Below are positions 33,284 through 42,629 of a stretch of DNA of 64,000 nucleotides, piece by piece. The stretch is from positions 1-64,000 of the forward strand of contig CAYJKH010000005.1 of assembly GCA_964371025.1 (NCBI GenBank). Direction: 5' to 3'. Numbering within the stretch: position 1 is the stretch's first letter; each line of letters starts with the position of its first letter. Source of the stretch: CAYJDP01 sp964371025 (GTDB lineage: Bacteria > Bacillota_I > Bacilli_A > RF39 > UBA660). The position numbers were made by a program, and so were the translations under genes. The notes below the pieces were generated by a model. That model did not search any database, was not told where the DNA came from, and saw nothing but the letters and a program-made list of their open reading frames with translations.

Positions 33284-33497
33284 AAAAAAACTACTCATCC
33301 GATAAGGACGAATAGTTCGTGGTACCACCTTAATTCATTAATAAATTAATTAATCTTAATACTATAACGCGTTACCGAATTTATCTTATCCATAAACCAC
33401 ACTTGAAAGTGATCTTAATAATACTAGTAAATAACTTTCACCACCCGTTATCTCTCTTAATACTTATATATTATTACGTCTTTCGCTTTTGTTTTCT
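33284..33497 (-). promoter_or_regulatory. T-box leader, Ile specifier, for the CaCA-ileS operon
   Basis: Stem I holds GAGAGATAACGGGTGGTGAAAG and, further on, the specifier ATC (33413-33411), an Ile codon. The T-box AAGGTGGTACCACG is at 33331-33318. The terminator pairs ACTATTCGTCC with GGATGAGTAGT (two G-U) and ends in TTTTTTT (33290-33284). The first gene downstream is the exchanger, not ileS. Confidence 0.93.
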
Positions 33498-33503
33498 AAA
33501 TAT

Positions 33504-33532
33504 AATATAACATATTACTCTATCTTTAGCAA
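33504..33532 (-). promoter_or_regulatory. promoter for the Ile T-box operon
   Basis: On the minus strand TTGCTA (33532-33527) and TATATT (33509-33504) are separated by 17 bases, placing transcription start near 33497. Confidence 0.65.
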
Positions 33533-33547
33533 GTTTATTAATTTCAA

Positions 33548-33574
33548 ATAAAAAAAAACAGAAAACTGTTTAAT
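33548..33574 (-). terminator. terminator after divIVA
   Basis: On the minus strand AAACAG and CTGTTT form a stem with loop TTTT, followed by TTTTTT at the divIVA stop. It separates sepF-divIVA from the Ile T-box operon. Confidence 0.75.
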
Positions 33575-34022
33575 TTAATTCTAATATTTCTATTTCTTCA
33601 ATTACGGCTGCTTGTTGTTCCATAACTATTTTTAATTTACGTTTAAATATTTTCATATTTGATTCTAGAGTGTCTGCACGAGATTGGATTTTATCAGCAC
33701 GTAGTAATGCTTCATTTACAATTCTATTAGCATTATTTTTTGCTTCTGTTATAATTAAGTTTTTCTCATCAAGTGCTAATTTTCTAATATTAACCCCTGT
33801 CTCTTCAGCTTTCAATATCGCAGCCTTTAAAGTATCTTCTTGATTAGTATAATAGCTTAACTGTTCATTTAATCTTTTTACTTCTTCTTTAAGTCGATTA
33901 ACATCATCAGTTTGAATCCTACACTTTTCTATAATACCTTCAGTTTGTTTTATTACATCCGTAATAAATTGATTTATCTCACTACGATTATATCCATTAG
34001 CTTCATAACTGAATTTTTCCAT
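33570..34022 (-). CDS. divIVA: DivIVA-domain cell-division protein
   Basis: Coiled-coil protein that marks curved membrane at poles and septa. The 150 residues begin with the short membrane-binding segment (EKFSYEANGYNRSEINQFI) typical of DivIVA, then two coiled-coil blocks rich in Glu and Lys (about 35-65 and 85-150). It follows sepF by 21 bases, as in the conserved sepF-ylmG-ylmH-divIVA-ileS cluster, here shortened. Confidence 0.92.
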   Translation of the reverse strand: MEKFSYEANGYNRSEINQFITDVIKQTEGIIEKCRIQTDDVNRLKEEVKRLNEQLSYYTNQEDTLKAAILKAEETGVNIRKLALDEKNLIITEAKNNANRIVNEALLRADKIQSRADTLESNMKIFKRKLKIVMEQQAAVIEEIEILELN

Positions 34023-34043
34023 ATAATCACCCTTGCATTATTT

Positions 34044-34454
34044 TTACCAATCTATATCATTATCTACACTTTTTTTTGAGCTTTTTGCTGCTTCCTCAGT
34101 AATATTACCTTCAACATTTACATTATTAGGAGTACATAAGAAAATACCTCCCCCTAATTTTTGTAAATCTCCATCTATAGCATATAAAGTTCCACTCAAA
34201 AAGTCAACAATTCTCTTTGCTTGATCTGGGGTTACTCTTTTTAAATTTACAACAACGGCATTACGATTTTTTAAATGATCTGCTATTTGTTGACTTTCAG
34301 AATAAGCACGAGGTTCTAAAAGCATCATTTTGGATCCACCTGGTCCATTAGTTTTTTTATATTCATCGCGATTAGTTGAGTAAAAATCTTCACCACCACG
34401 TCCATCTTCTATTTCTTCATTTCCAAAAAGATGTTTTATTTTTTCTAAAGCCAT
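34044..34454 (-). CDS. sepF: cell division protein SepF
   Basis: FtsZ membrane anchor that bundles filaments at the septum. The 136 residues have an N-terminal amphipathic helix (ALEKIKHLFG), a Gly/Asp/Glu-rich linker and the SepF core with MMLLEPRAYSESQQIADHL, AVVVNLKRV, QAKRIVDFLSGT and GGGIFLCTPNNV. The next gene is divIVA. Its presence shows an FtsZ-based division system. Confidence 0.95.
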   Translation of the reverse strand: MALEKIKHLFGNEEIEDGRGGEDFYSTNRDEYKKTNGPGGSKMMLLEPRAYSESQQIADHLKNRNAVVVNLKRVTPDQAKRIVDFLSGTLYAIDGDLQKLGGGIFLCTPNNVNVEGNITEEAAKSSKKSVDNDIDW

Positions 34455-34537
34455 ATAACTTCCTCCATCATACTAATTTTCATATTTTTAGATATTATAA
34501 GTATATCATAAATTTATGCAATTACAATTATTAATTA

Positions 34538-36319
34538 TTAATTTAAATCTTTGTTTACATTTTGATACCAAACATTTTTTAAATCCACATTCATACTATG
34601 GGGCAATGGATTTGGAATATCAATTTTCAAAAAAGTTGGAACTTTAAACGCATGTCCAAACGCAATACAATACCCTGGTTTTAAATTTTTAACTTGCTCT
34701 ATTACCTCATTGGTAATATTAGGAACCATATTTTTAACATATTCTATATCTTTAGGGTGTAGCATTTTTAAAATTAAAAAATTTGCACACTGTGATAATA
34801 CTGTATCAGATAACTCTGATGGTCTTTGGGTAATAACCCCTAAAAATATACCGTACTTTCTTCCTTCTTTTGTTATTCTTTCAAATATATTATACCCAAG
34901 TAGTTCACTATCTAAATCATTTTTAACATATCTATGAGCTTCTTCAATAATTAAATGATAAGCACGAGATCCTCTTTCTTGTAAATTAGCATTGATATCA
35001 AATAACATTTTAGATAATATTTTTGTAATTACATTGGCAAGTCTATCATCAACATAATTTATATTAAAATTTACAATTTGAGCTTTTGTATTAAAGTTAG
35101 TTGTTAATAATGAAGTAATATATTGTTCTTTTGTAACATATTTATCATATTCAAAAAATTTTGAATAATCACTAGTTACTAATGAATGTAATCTTACAAT
35201 TAAAACATTTGCATAGTCAAACACTTTATCGCTTTTTAAAATACCTTCACTAACTAAGGCAAATTCTAAAGCATTTTCTAAATCTTTTAAACCATAATAA
35301 TTATATAAATCATTCTCATTTAATTCTTCTGCTTCTTCAATTATATATTTTTTAATAAAATCTACTACTAATTCCATTTCTTGAATTTTACCTGTTTTAT
35401 CTATAAAGATACATTGTTTAAAAGTTCTTGTATATCCTGGTTGTACTATTTCTGTTTCTAGACTTAACTGACTTGTATTAAATTTTGTTAAAATGGCTGT
35501 AACTTGATCTCTAATTTTTGTAGACTCTCTACCACTTAATAATATATCTAAAAGAGCACGTGCAATTATATCATTTTTAAATTTTATTACTTCTTGCGAA
35601 TCTCCAGATAAAATTTTAACTAATTTTAAAGTTTTTTCTAATATTGGTAATTGTGCCGGATTATTAGCATCTAATAATAAAGCTAAGTCATCAACATCAA
35701 GTAACCATAATGGGATTTGTATTACATCTGTATCAGGAAATTTAGTATTTGTAGTATATGTTTTATAATTAAGATTTGGATTTACTTTTGAAAAATGAGA
35801 AAAAGCTCTTGTATATTCTCCATAAGCATCAAAAAAGAAAAAATTTGAGTTTACTGGGGGTGTATTAGTTCCCGTAAATAATTTTTGTAAAAGTGATGCT
35901 ACTGTTGAACTTTTACCAGAACCACTATTACCTAAAATTGCATAATGATTATTAAAAAAATCATTTATTTTAACATTTATATTATAATTTTCATAAACAC
36001 TACTTTTCCCAAAATATGTTTCTCCAAGAACTGGTGTTTGTTTTCCAAATATTAATTCTAATTCATCTAGTTTAATTATTCTAATTTTTGATTTAAAGGC
36101 AGGCTTAGATGTTACTCCTGGAATAAATTGATTATTAACTATTTCTCCTACTATATTAACTTTCATAATAGTTTGTGATAAATTAATTATTTCTCCTACT
36201 ATTTTCTTATCACTTTCAAAAACAACATGTAAATTAATTAAGTTGTTTTGCTGATTTATATCAATTGCTAACTTAACTAAAACTATTGAATCATTAATTT
36301 CTAATATATTCCCTAACAT
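34538..36319 (-). CDS. HerA-like DNA-translocating ATPase (DUF87)
   Basis: The 593-residue ATPase is of the HerA/FtsK superfamily. An N-terminal beta-barrel-like HAS domain (about 1-100) precedes Walker A GNSGSGKSS (130-138), Walker B with YHLIIEEAHRYV, and the arginine-finger region GRKYGIFLGVITQRPSELS. HerA proteins usually work with the nuclease NurA, but no NurA-like gene lies next to it. Some family members act in defence islands; nothing nearby supports that here. It is a monocistronic gene between an M23 peptidase and sepF. Confidence 0.85.
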   Translation of the reverse strand: MLGNILEINDSIVLVKLAIDINQQNNLINLHVVFESDKKIVGEIINLSQTIMKVNIVGEIVNNQFIPGVTSKPAFKSKIRIIKLDELELIFGKQTPVLGETYFGKSSVYENYNINVKINDFFNNHYAILGNSGSGKSSTVASLLQKLFTGTNTPPVNSNFFFFDAYGEYTRAFSHFSKVNPNLNYKTYTTNTKFPDTDVIQIPLWLLDVDDLALLLDANNPAQLPILEKTLKLVKILSGDSQEVIKFKNDIIARALLDILLSGRESTKIRDQVTAILTKFNTSQLSLETEIVQPGYTRTFKQCIFIDKTGKIQEMELVVDFIKKYIIEEAEELNENDLYNYYGLKDLENALEFALVSEGILKSDKVFDYANVLIVRLHSLVTSDYSKFFEYDKYVTKEQYITSLLTTNFNTKAQIVNFNINYVDDRLANVITKILSKMLFDINANLQERGSRAYHLIIEEAHRYVKNDLDSELLGYNIFERITKEGRKYGIFLGVITQRPSELSDTVLSQCANFLILKMLHPKDIEYVKNMVPNITNEVIEQVKNLKPGYCIAFGHAFKVPTFLKIDIPNPLPHSMNVDLKNVWYQNVNKDLN

Positions 36320-36361
36320 ATAAACACCTTCTTATTCTTATAAAATTATATCATTTTTAAA

Positions 36362-36388
36362 CAAAAAAAAAAAGTAGTATTTACTTTT
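36362..36388 (-). terminator. terminator after the M23 peptidase gene
   Basis: On the minus strand AAGTA and TACTT form a short stem with a 5-base loop, followed by a long T run just past the stop. Confidence 0.6.
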
Positions 36389-37126
36389 TTATCTATTATT
36401 CCAACTTGCTGGAACATTCATAACCGAACTTAATCCTTTAAAACCTTGATAATATCTTTTAGTAGCATAATTTAGATAACTTCCAACATTAGAACAACTT
36501 CCTTTCCCATAATGACAATCCACTACCGTTATATGAAGATGAACTCCAGTTGATAGTCCTGTTCTTCCCATTATTCCAAGAGCGTCATTTATTGTTACAT
36601 TTTTACCTACTTTTAAATTAGAAGCATAACTTTTCATATGGACATATTGAGATGAATAATTTTTTCCATCTATTTCATGATTTATTATAACAACTTTAGC
36701 TCCAAACATATCAGTATATATATCTACTACTACTCCATTTGCAATTGGATAAACAATCTCACTACTTCCATTACTTATAATATCATATGCAACATGTCCT
36801 GGTTTTACACTTTGAGATATTATACCTTGTTCAGTTGGTAAATACCAAATTTTCTTGGGAGTGTCTACTACTTCAACTAACTCTTCTTTTACCGGTTGAT
36901 TAATAGCCACTAAACTGCCTTTAAGATTAGGTTCATAAAATAATCTAGTAATAATATTTAAACCATCATCTTTTTCTTTTACATTAACTTCTGACATATC
37001 TTTTACATTAAAATATTCAAAACCAACATTACCAATATTACTATCACTTGTTGTATAAGCGGTATATTGCAAGAAAAAAGAAGATATTAACATAAGAAAT
37101 ACTGTAAATTTAATAACTCTTTTCAT
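36389..37126 (-). CDS. M23-family (LytM-like) peptidase, secreted or membrane-anchored
   Basis: The 245 residues start with a hydrophobic signal/anchor (about 5-24). A LytM domain occupies about 95-225. The zinc ligands are His111 and Asp115 in GHVAYDI and His199 in GVHLHITV, with His163 and His197 as catalytic partners. The usual HxGxD is HVAYD, so one Gly is changed to Ala. Family members cut peptidoglycan cross-links, which implies a wall. The ribosome site lies in a hairpin (37131-37147) that may limit translation. Confidence 0.88.
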   Translation of the reverse strand: MKRVIKFTVFLMLISSFFLQYTAYTTSDSNIGNVGFEYFNVKDMSEVNVKEKDDGLNIITRLFYEPNLKGSLVAINQPVKEELVEVVDTPKKIWYLPTEQGIISQSVKPGHVAYDIISNGSSEIVYPIANGVVVDIYTDMFGAKVVIINHEIDGKNYSSQYVHMKSYASNLKVGKNVTINDALGIMGRTGLSTGVHLHITVVDCHYGKGSCSNVGSYLNYATKRYYQGFKGLSSVMNVPASWNNR

Positions 37127-37130
37127 AAAT

Positions 37131-37147
37131 CCCCCATAAATATGGGG
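37131..37147 (-). promoter_or_regulatory. hairpin covering the M23 peptidase ribosome-binding site
   Basis: On the minus strand CCCCAT (37147-37142) pairs with ATGGGG (37137-37132) around ATTT. The GGGGG that serves as the ribosome site, 4 bases before the ATG at 37126, is inside the stem. Confidence 0.5.
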
Positions 37148-37181
37148 TTATTATATCATAAATTTAAAAATATTGCTATAT

Positions 37182-38084
37182 TTAATTCCTTCTATTCTCA
37201 CTTACTAATTCTATATTAGTTGTAAGTTGCTTAATTCGCTCAATTATTCTACGAGCTTTTATTTTATCTACTCCACTTGATGTTGATGTTAAAAATACTT
37301 CTAATTCTTCTAAGTTTAAATTAGAAGTAAAAAATGTTGGTAGTTTCATTTCCATTCTATATTGTAAAATTGTTCCTAAAATTTCATCCCTAGCCCAGTT
37401 ACTACAGTTTTCTGCTCCGATATCATCAAATAATAATAATGGTGCTCTTTTTACTGATTCAAATTTTTCATTATAGTTATCTGAAAACGAGGCTTTTAAA
37501 TTTCTTAAAAATTCTGGATAATAAATTAGAACTGATTTATGTCCTTTTTTAGCCATTTCATTAAATAATGCTGCTACTAAATAAGTTTTACCAACTCCAA
37601 AGGAACCATTTAAATATAATCCTTTCGGTTTTTCGCCTTTTTTATATTCATTCATAAAATCTTTAAAGTATTTTAAAATTGGCATTCTAAGCTTATCATC
37701 TTTATAAATAGAATCAAATGATGCATTTTTTATTTCTTCACTCATATCAAATAAATCAATATTTTTTTTATACTTTGTATTATTTATCTCATTTTGTTTA
37801 TTAGGACACGCTACATATGAATAGTTAATAATATTTTGATAAACACTAGGGGTTTTGATAAATCCTACTACTTCATTATTTAAACAATCGCTATCTCCAT
37901 TTAAATAATTTTTTTCTTCTAAATAACAATCATATATATTAGATAAATTTTTTATAATTAAATCCTCTTTAATATTTAATCGATCTAAATAATTAGAAAA
38001 GTCTTTATCAGAACATGCATCCATATAATTTCTTTTTAATAAATCATTATCTACTCCTGAAAAATAATTGTTAAATTTTTTCAT
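37182..38084 (-). CDS. dnaI: primosomal protein DnaI (helicase loader)
   Basis: AAA+ loader of the replicative helicase. The 300 residues have an N-terminal helicase-binding region and a C-terminal ATPase with Walker A NGSFGVGKT, Walker B LLLFDDIG and a sensor with TFFTSNL. The start at 38084 lies behind AGAGGTGATAACG; the GTG at 38093 is part of that ribosome site and is rejected. The usual dnaB/dnaD partners are not in the window. Confidence 0.9.
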   Translation of the reverse strand: MKKFNNYFSGVDNDLLKRNYMDACSDKDFSNYLDRLNIKEDLIIKNLSNIYDCYLEEKNYLNGDSDCLNNEVVGFIKTPSVYQNIINYSYVACPNKQNEINNTKYKKNIDLFDMSEEIKNASFDSIYKDDKLRMPILKYFKDFMNEYKKGEKPKGLYLNGSFGVGKTYLVAALFNEMAKKGHKSVLIYYPEFLRNLKASFSDNYNEKFESVKRAPLLLFDDIGAENCSNWARDEILGTILQYRMEMKLPTFFTSNLNLEELEVFLTSTSSGVDKIKARRIIERIKQLTTNIELVSENRRN

Positions 38085-38131
38085 CGTTATCACCTCTTTT
38101 AATTCTATCTAATATATACTTAAATGTAAAG

Positions 38132-38160
38132 TAAAAGAAAAAGAGAGTTACTCTCTTTCA
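38132..38160 (-). terminator. terminator overlapping the topA stop
   Basis: On the minus strand AAAGAGAGT and ACTCTCTTT form an uninterrupted palindrome followed by TTC and TTTT. It overlaps the end of topA. Confidence 0.75.
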
Positions 38161-40172
38161 TAATCACATTTACTACACTTCACTTTGTTATTTTTATTAA
38201 CTAAGTATTCATTACATTCTGGACATTTCTCATTTAGTGGTAAATCCCATGATGCAAATTTACATTTTGGATATTTATTACATCCATAAAATACTTTACC
38301 TTTACGAGTTGGTTTTTCTACTATATCTCCATCACATAAAGGACAATCCATTATCTTTTTAACTTCTTTTATTTCTTTTTTGATATACTTACATTCTGGA
38401 TAATTAGAGCAAGCTACAAAGTCACCATAACGTCCTTTTCTAACTACTAACTCTTTGCCACATTCTGGGCAAATTTCTCCAGTTTTTTCTGCTTCTTTTT
38501 TCTCCATATCAGTAAATGCACTTTTAATTCTTGGTTCAAATAAATCATAAAATTCTTTTAATAATTCATGTCCTATTATTTTACCATTTGCTATTTCATC
38601 AAGATTTTCTTCCATATCTTTAGTATACTCTACATTTATTAAATCACTAAAGAACTCTTGAAGTTTATAAGTTGTTTCAATTCCAATTTCAGTTGGATGA
38701 AATCTTTTTTCTTCTACTTTTACATAGTTTCTTTCTTTAATAGTATCAATTGTTTTAGAATAAGTAGAAGGTCTTCCAATCCCTAATTCTTCCATTTCTT
38801 TAATTAGTTTAGCTTCCGTATAACGAGCAGGAGGTTTTGTAAAGTGTTGAGAACTATTAATGATATTTGTTTGTTTAACATCGTCTTTTATAAAATCTGG
38901 TAATATTTTATCTTCACTAGATTCATAATCTTTATAAACTTTTAAATAACCATCAAATATCAAAATACTTCCTGTTGTTTTAAATTTATAGTCATTATTA
39001 TTTAGAACGATTGTTGTTTGATTAACTTTAGCGTCTACCATTAGGGATGCTAAAGTTCTTTTATAAATTAGAGAATATAATTTAAATTCGTCACTTGATA
39101 AATATTTTTTAATACTTAGAGGATCTTTATAAATACTAGTTGGTCTAATCGCCTCATGAGCATCTTGAACATTATCTTTAGCTTTACCTTGCTTTGCATA
39201 TCCCACATACTCTTTACCATATTCTTTTTCAATATATTTTAAAGTAGGATATATAAAGTCATTTGATAATCTAGTAGAATCTGTTCTCATATAAGTAATA
39301 AGTCCTACAGTTTCATCTCCTAAATCAATTCCTTCATATAGTTTTTGAGCAATTGACATAGTCTTTTTCGAAGGAAATCCTAGTTTAGTTGATGATTCTT
39401 GTTGAAGAGTCGATGTAATAAAAGGAAATTTACTTTTCTTATTTTTTTCTTTTTTATCTACTTCTTCAACTATAAAGTCATTTCCTAAACTTTCTAAAAC
39501 TTTATTAGTTTCTTCTTCTGTTTTTAATTCTAAATTATCATTTTTATACTTAAATAATTCTGATTCAAAATCTTCAAAAACTGCTGTTACTTTCCAGTAT
39601 TCTTCACTTATAAAATTATTAATTTCATTTTCTTTATCTACAATTAACTTTAAAGCTACACTTTGAACTCTTCCGGCTGACTTTGCGCCAATTTTACTTT
39701 GTAATAGTTTTGATAATCTAAATCCAATAATTCTATCTAAGATTCTTCTTGTTTCTTGACTTTTTACTAAATTGTCATCAATTACTCCCGGACTATTAAT
39801 TGCACTAAGAACTTTGTCTTTTGTTATCTCATTAAATAATACTCTTTTATAATTACTGTCTTTTATCCCTAAAGCATCTTTTAAATGCCAAGCAATTGCT
39901 TCTCCTTCACGGTCGGGATCACTCGCTAGATAAACTGTATCACTATCTTTAACAGCTGTTTTTAATTCTTTAATTACTTTTGATTTACCTTTTGCAGGTA
40001 TATAGTTTGGTGTAAAGTTATTTTCAATATCTACTCCTAAACCAAATTGTCCAGTTGTAGCAAGATCTCTGATATGTCCTTTTGAAGATAAAACTGTAAA
40101 ATCATTACCTAAATATTTTTCAATTGTTTTACTTTTTGATGGACTTTCCACAATAACTAAATTTTTACTCAT
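38148..40172 (-). CDS. topA: DNA topoisomerase I (type IA)
   Basis: Relaxes negative supercoils. The 674 residues begin NLVIVESPSKSKTIEKYLG (TOPRIM), with DPDREGEAIAWHL, and the active-site Tyr is in GLITYMRTDSTRLS. Three C-terminal zinc ribbons are present: CPECGKE...CSNYPEC, CPLCDGD...CNKYPKC and CPECNEY...CSKCDYE. Length and domain order are standard for Bacillota. It follows rnhB. Confidence 0.97.
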   Translation of the reverse strand: MSKNLVIVESPSKSKTIEKYLGNDFTVLSSKGHIRDLATTGQFGLGVDIENNFTPNYIPAKGKSKVIKELKTAVKDSDTVYLASDPDREGEAIAWHLKDALGIKDSNYKRVLFNEITKDKVLSAINSPGVIDDNLVKSQETRRILDRIIGFRLSKLLQSKIGAKSAGRVQSVALKLIVDKENEINNFISEEYWKVTAVFEDFESELFKYKNDNLELKTEEETNKVLESLGNDFIVEEVDKKEKNKKSKFPFITSTLQQESSTKLGFPSKKTMSIAQKLYEGIDLGDETVGLITYMRTDSTRLSNDFIYPTLKYIEKEYGKEYVGYAKQGKAKDNVQDAHEAIRPTSIYKDPLSIKKYLSSDEFKLYSLIYKRTLASLMVDAKVNQTTIVLNNNDYKFKTTGSILIFDGYLKVYKDYESSEDKILPDFIKDDVKQTNIINSSQHFTKPPARYTEAKLIKEMEELGIGRPSTYSKTIDTIKERNYVKVEEKRFHPTEIGIETTYKLQEFFSDLINVEYTKDMEENLDEIANGKIIGHELLKEFYDLFEPRIKSAFTDMEKKEAEKTGEICPECGKELVVRKGRYGDFVACSNYPECKYIKKEIKEVKKIMDCPLCDGDIVEKPTRKGKVFYGCNKYPKCKFASWDLPLNEKCPECNEYLVNKNNKVKCSKCDYERE

Positions 40173-40241
40173 TATATTCTCTCCTTTGCCAATATATTTA
40201 TACTTTAATTTTTTCTTTATGTCAACTTATATTTTATTATA

Positions 40242-40268
40242 CTAAAAAAAATAGAGATTACCCCATTT
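40242..40268 (-). terminator. weak terminator after rnhB
   Basis: On the minus strand AATGGGG can pair with CTCTATT using G-U pairs, followed by TTTTTTT. It overlaps the rnhB stop. Confidence 0.5.
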
Positions 40269-40881
40269 TTTCTAATTGTTTTTTTACAGGACCATAACTT
40301 TTACGATGATGTTTTGTTATACCATACTTCTCTATTGCATGAAGATGCTTTTTCGTAGGATATCCTTTATTATTTTCTAAATCATATAAAGGATATTTTT
40401 TGGCTAGTTCATCAATCATTTTATCTCTTGTAACTTTAGCTATAACTGATGCTGCTGCTATTGTTATACTATTTAAATCTCCTTTTATAATAGAAGTTGA
40501 AGGTATATCTAAATCAAGAGGCATTGCATCTATTAAGATGTGTTCTGGTTTAATAGTTGAATTATTAATAGCATCATACATCGCTAGTTTTGTTGCTTGA
40601 TAAATATTAACTTCATCTATTTTTTCTTCATAAATAATTCCGACTCCTACTGCTAGGGCTTGTTTATTTATTTCATCATAAAAGTAATCTCTTTTTTTCT
40701 CACTTAATTTTTTAGAATCAGTTAATCCTTCTAAATTAAATTTTTTTGGTAAAATAACCGAAGCCGCTACAACTGGACCAAATAAGGGTCCTCGTCCTAC
40801 TTCATCAACTCCCATTATTAAGTTAATACCTTCACTATATAATTTTTTCTCATAAACATAATTATCTATTACTTTACTCAT
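40258..40881 (-). CDS. rnhB: ribonuclease HII
   Basis: Removes RNA from RNA-DNA hybrids, including single misinserted ribonucleotides. The 207 residues show MGVDEVGRGPLFGPVVAA with the catalytic Asp-Glu pair, LTDSKKLSEKKRD, ILIDAMPLD and AAASVIAKVTRDKMI. The C-terminus has the HHRKSYGPVK segment. It lies between a CapA-like gene and topA. Confidence 0.96.
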   Translation of the reverse strand: MSKVIDNYVYEKKLYSEGINLIMGVDEVGRGPLFGPVVAASVILPKKFNLEGLTDSKKLSEKKRDYFYDEINKQALAVGVGIIYEEKIDEVNIYQATKLAMYDAINNSTIKPEHILIDAMPLDLDIPSTSIIKGDLNSITIAAASVIAKVTRDKMIDELAKKYPLYDLENNKGYPTKKHLHAIEKYGITKHHRKSYGPVKKQLEKMG

Positions 40882-40904
40882 ATTATCTCCTTGTATTCTT
40901 TATA

Positions 40905-42038
40905 TCAATAACTATATTTATCTATATCAATATCCTTATTCATATTAGTTAATATATCATTATATTTATCTCTTATTTTTAAATGGTTTGGTAAAATTGA
41001 ATCATTCAATTTATAAAAAGGATATAGTTTATAATTATTACATACATAATTACTGTATTTTTCTGAATAAATACAATCTGCTTTAGTATATATTAATTCT
41101 GTTCCAATATTACTAAGAGTTATCTCATTCACTACCCCATTTACTTCTTTCTTATTAATGTCAACACTTACCATTACTCCAATTTCTTTTTCTTCTCCTA
41201 CTTGCCCTGATAAGAAGTTTCCTAGAGAATATATTACTAGAGTATTATCAATAAAAGTAATTGGTTGAATAACATGAGGATGGTGCCCTATAATAATATC
41301 AACATCTAGTTTAGATAGTTCATTAGCAATTGTTATTTGTTCACTAGTTGGTTCATGGGTATATTCAACTCCCCAATGCATTGAAACTAATAAAACATCA
41401 ACTTTACTTCTTAATCTATTTATATCAGCTTTTACTTTATTATAATCATATACATTAACCAAATATTCTTTTCCACTTGGCGTATTTAATCCATTTGTTA
41501 AAGTTGTATATGCAAGCATTGCATATGTAAGGTTATCTTTTTTTAAAATAACTTCTTTAACTCTTTCTTCTTCAGATCGATATGTTCCAGCTGTTAAAAC
41601 ATCTTTTTTTGTATCCCAATAATCAAGTGAATTTAATATAGCAGCTTCCCCTCGATCAAAACTATGATTATTAGCTAATGAAACCATATTAAATCCCATA
41701 TCAATCATAGCATCTCCTACTTCATAAGGTGAATTAAATCTCGGATAACTACTAACTCCTAATTCACTACCTCCTAAAATAGTCTCTTGATTATAAAAAG
41801 CTAAGTCATGCTTACTGATAAGTTCTTTTGTATTTTCAACCATCGGTTTAAAATCATATCCATTCCCAACTTTAGCATCTTGGTATAAAGCACTATGAAT
41901 TAAAACATCTCCAACCATCGCCAACGAAGTAGTTGTCTCTTCAACTACTGGTGTTGATTCTTCTACTTTAATAGTTTCTTTTTTAGAACATCCGACAATC
42001 ATTAATATTATAATTAGTAAATAAAAATACTTTTTCAT
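40905..42038 (-). CDS. CapA-family lipoprotein (metallophosphatase fold)
   Basis: The 377 residues start with a lipoprotein signal whose lipobox is MIVGCSKK (Cys about 17). The PGA_cap/CapA domain fills the rest: LAMVGDVLIHS, FYNQETILGG, SLANNHSFDRGE, LVSMHWGVEYTHEPT, IIGHHPHVIQP and IYSLGNFLSG. The conserved Asp/His/Asn residues fit a two-metal site. CapA takes part in poly-gamma-glutamate export in Bacillus; many homologues have no known role, and no capB/capC is near. LspA is encoded in this window to process it. Confidence 0.9.
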   Translation of the reverse strand: MKKYFYLLIIILMIVGCSKKETIKVEESTPVVEETTTSLAMVGDVLIHSALYQDAKVGNGYDFKPMVENTKELISKHDLAFYNQETILGGSELGVSSYPRFNSPYEVGDAMIDMGFNMVSLANNHSFDRGEAAILNSLDYWDTKKDVLTAGTYRSEEERVKEVILKKDNLTYAMLAYTTLTNGLNTPSGKEYLVNVYDYNKVKADINRLRSKVDVLLVSMHWGVEYTHEPTSEQITIANELSKLDVDIIIGHHPHVIQPITFIDNTLVIYSLGNFLSGQVGEEKEIGVMVSVDINKKEVNGVVNEITLSNIGTELIYTKADCIYSEKYSNYVCNNYKLYPFYKLNDSILPNHLKIRDKYNDILTNMNKDIDIDKYSY

Positions 42039-42048
42039 ATATCCTCTT

Positions 42049-42594
42049 TTACTTTTTCACTCTTTTATATGCTTTAGGTTTTGGTAAATTATTAGTTTTA
42101 GGTTCATTAAATTTTGGTCTTTTTTCGTAAGTTTGATTACGTAATGGATTTTCATAATATTTTATTACTTTATTAATATCCATTACCATTAAAACTTTTC
42201 CTTTTAATACATCTTCTCGAGAAGTTTTTTCTTTTGTTGTTATTATAATATTGCTAGGAATATCATTATGAGATGCTCCAAATACTTTTGCTTCATCATC
42301 AGTTAATCTAATGACATTAGTATCTACTACCTTAACTTTAACTAATTTATTTTCTTTTTTATTATATTTATATAGATTAGTTTTTGTTTCTTTGTTTAAG
42401 TTTTCTTCTTTTATGTATCCACAATAAGTAAGAAGGAAATTCTCTATCGAAATAACTCCCCTAGGATTTTTCCTTTTTTTATTTTTCATATTTATAATAT
42501 TATTTTTTCGGTTTTTTCTAATTTGAAATTCTTTATATGGAATTTTTTCTTTTTGTTGTTTTTGTAAATGATTTTTCATTTTTTCTCTACTCAT
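42049..42594 (-). CDS. hypothetical basic protein
   Basis: The 181 residues are unknown to me and strongly basic (Lys/Asn/Arg). The N-terminal about 45 residues look disordered and positively charged. The middle (about 50-150) looks folded, with VKVKVVDTNVIRLTDDEAKVFGASHND and VLKGKVLMVMDINKVI. The end is Pro/Lys-rich. Nucleic-acid binding is plausible on charge alone. It lies 10 bases upstream of the CapA-like gene and follows thrS. Confidence 0.65.
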   Translation of the reverse strand: MSREKMKNHLQKQQKEKIPYKEFQIRKNRKNNIINMKNKKRKNPRGVISIENFLLTYCGYIKEENLNKETKTNLYKYNKKENKLVKVKVVDTNVIRLTDDEAKVFGASHNDIPSNIIITTKEKTSREDVLKGKVLMVMDINKVIKYYENPLRNQTYEKRPKFNEPKTNNLPKPKAYKRVKK

Positions 42595-42629
42595 ATACCC
42601 TCCAAAAGTAATTACTATATTATATTATT

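Noticed and set aside
38085..38093. GTG start for dnaI at 38093
   Set aside because: That GTG is part of the AGAGGTG ribosome site for the ATG at 38084.
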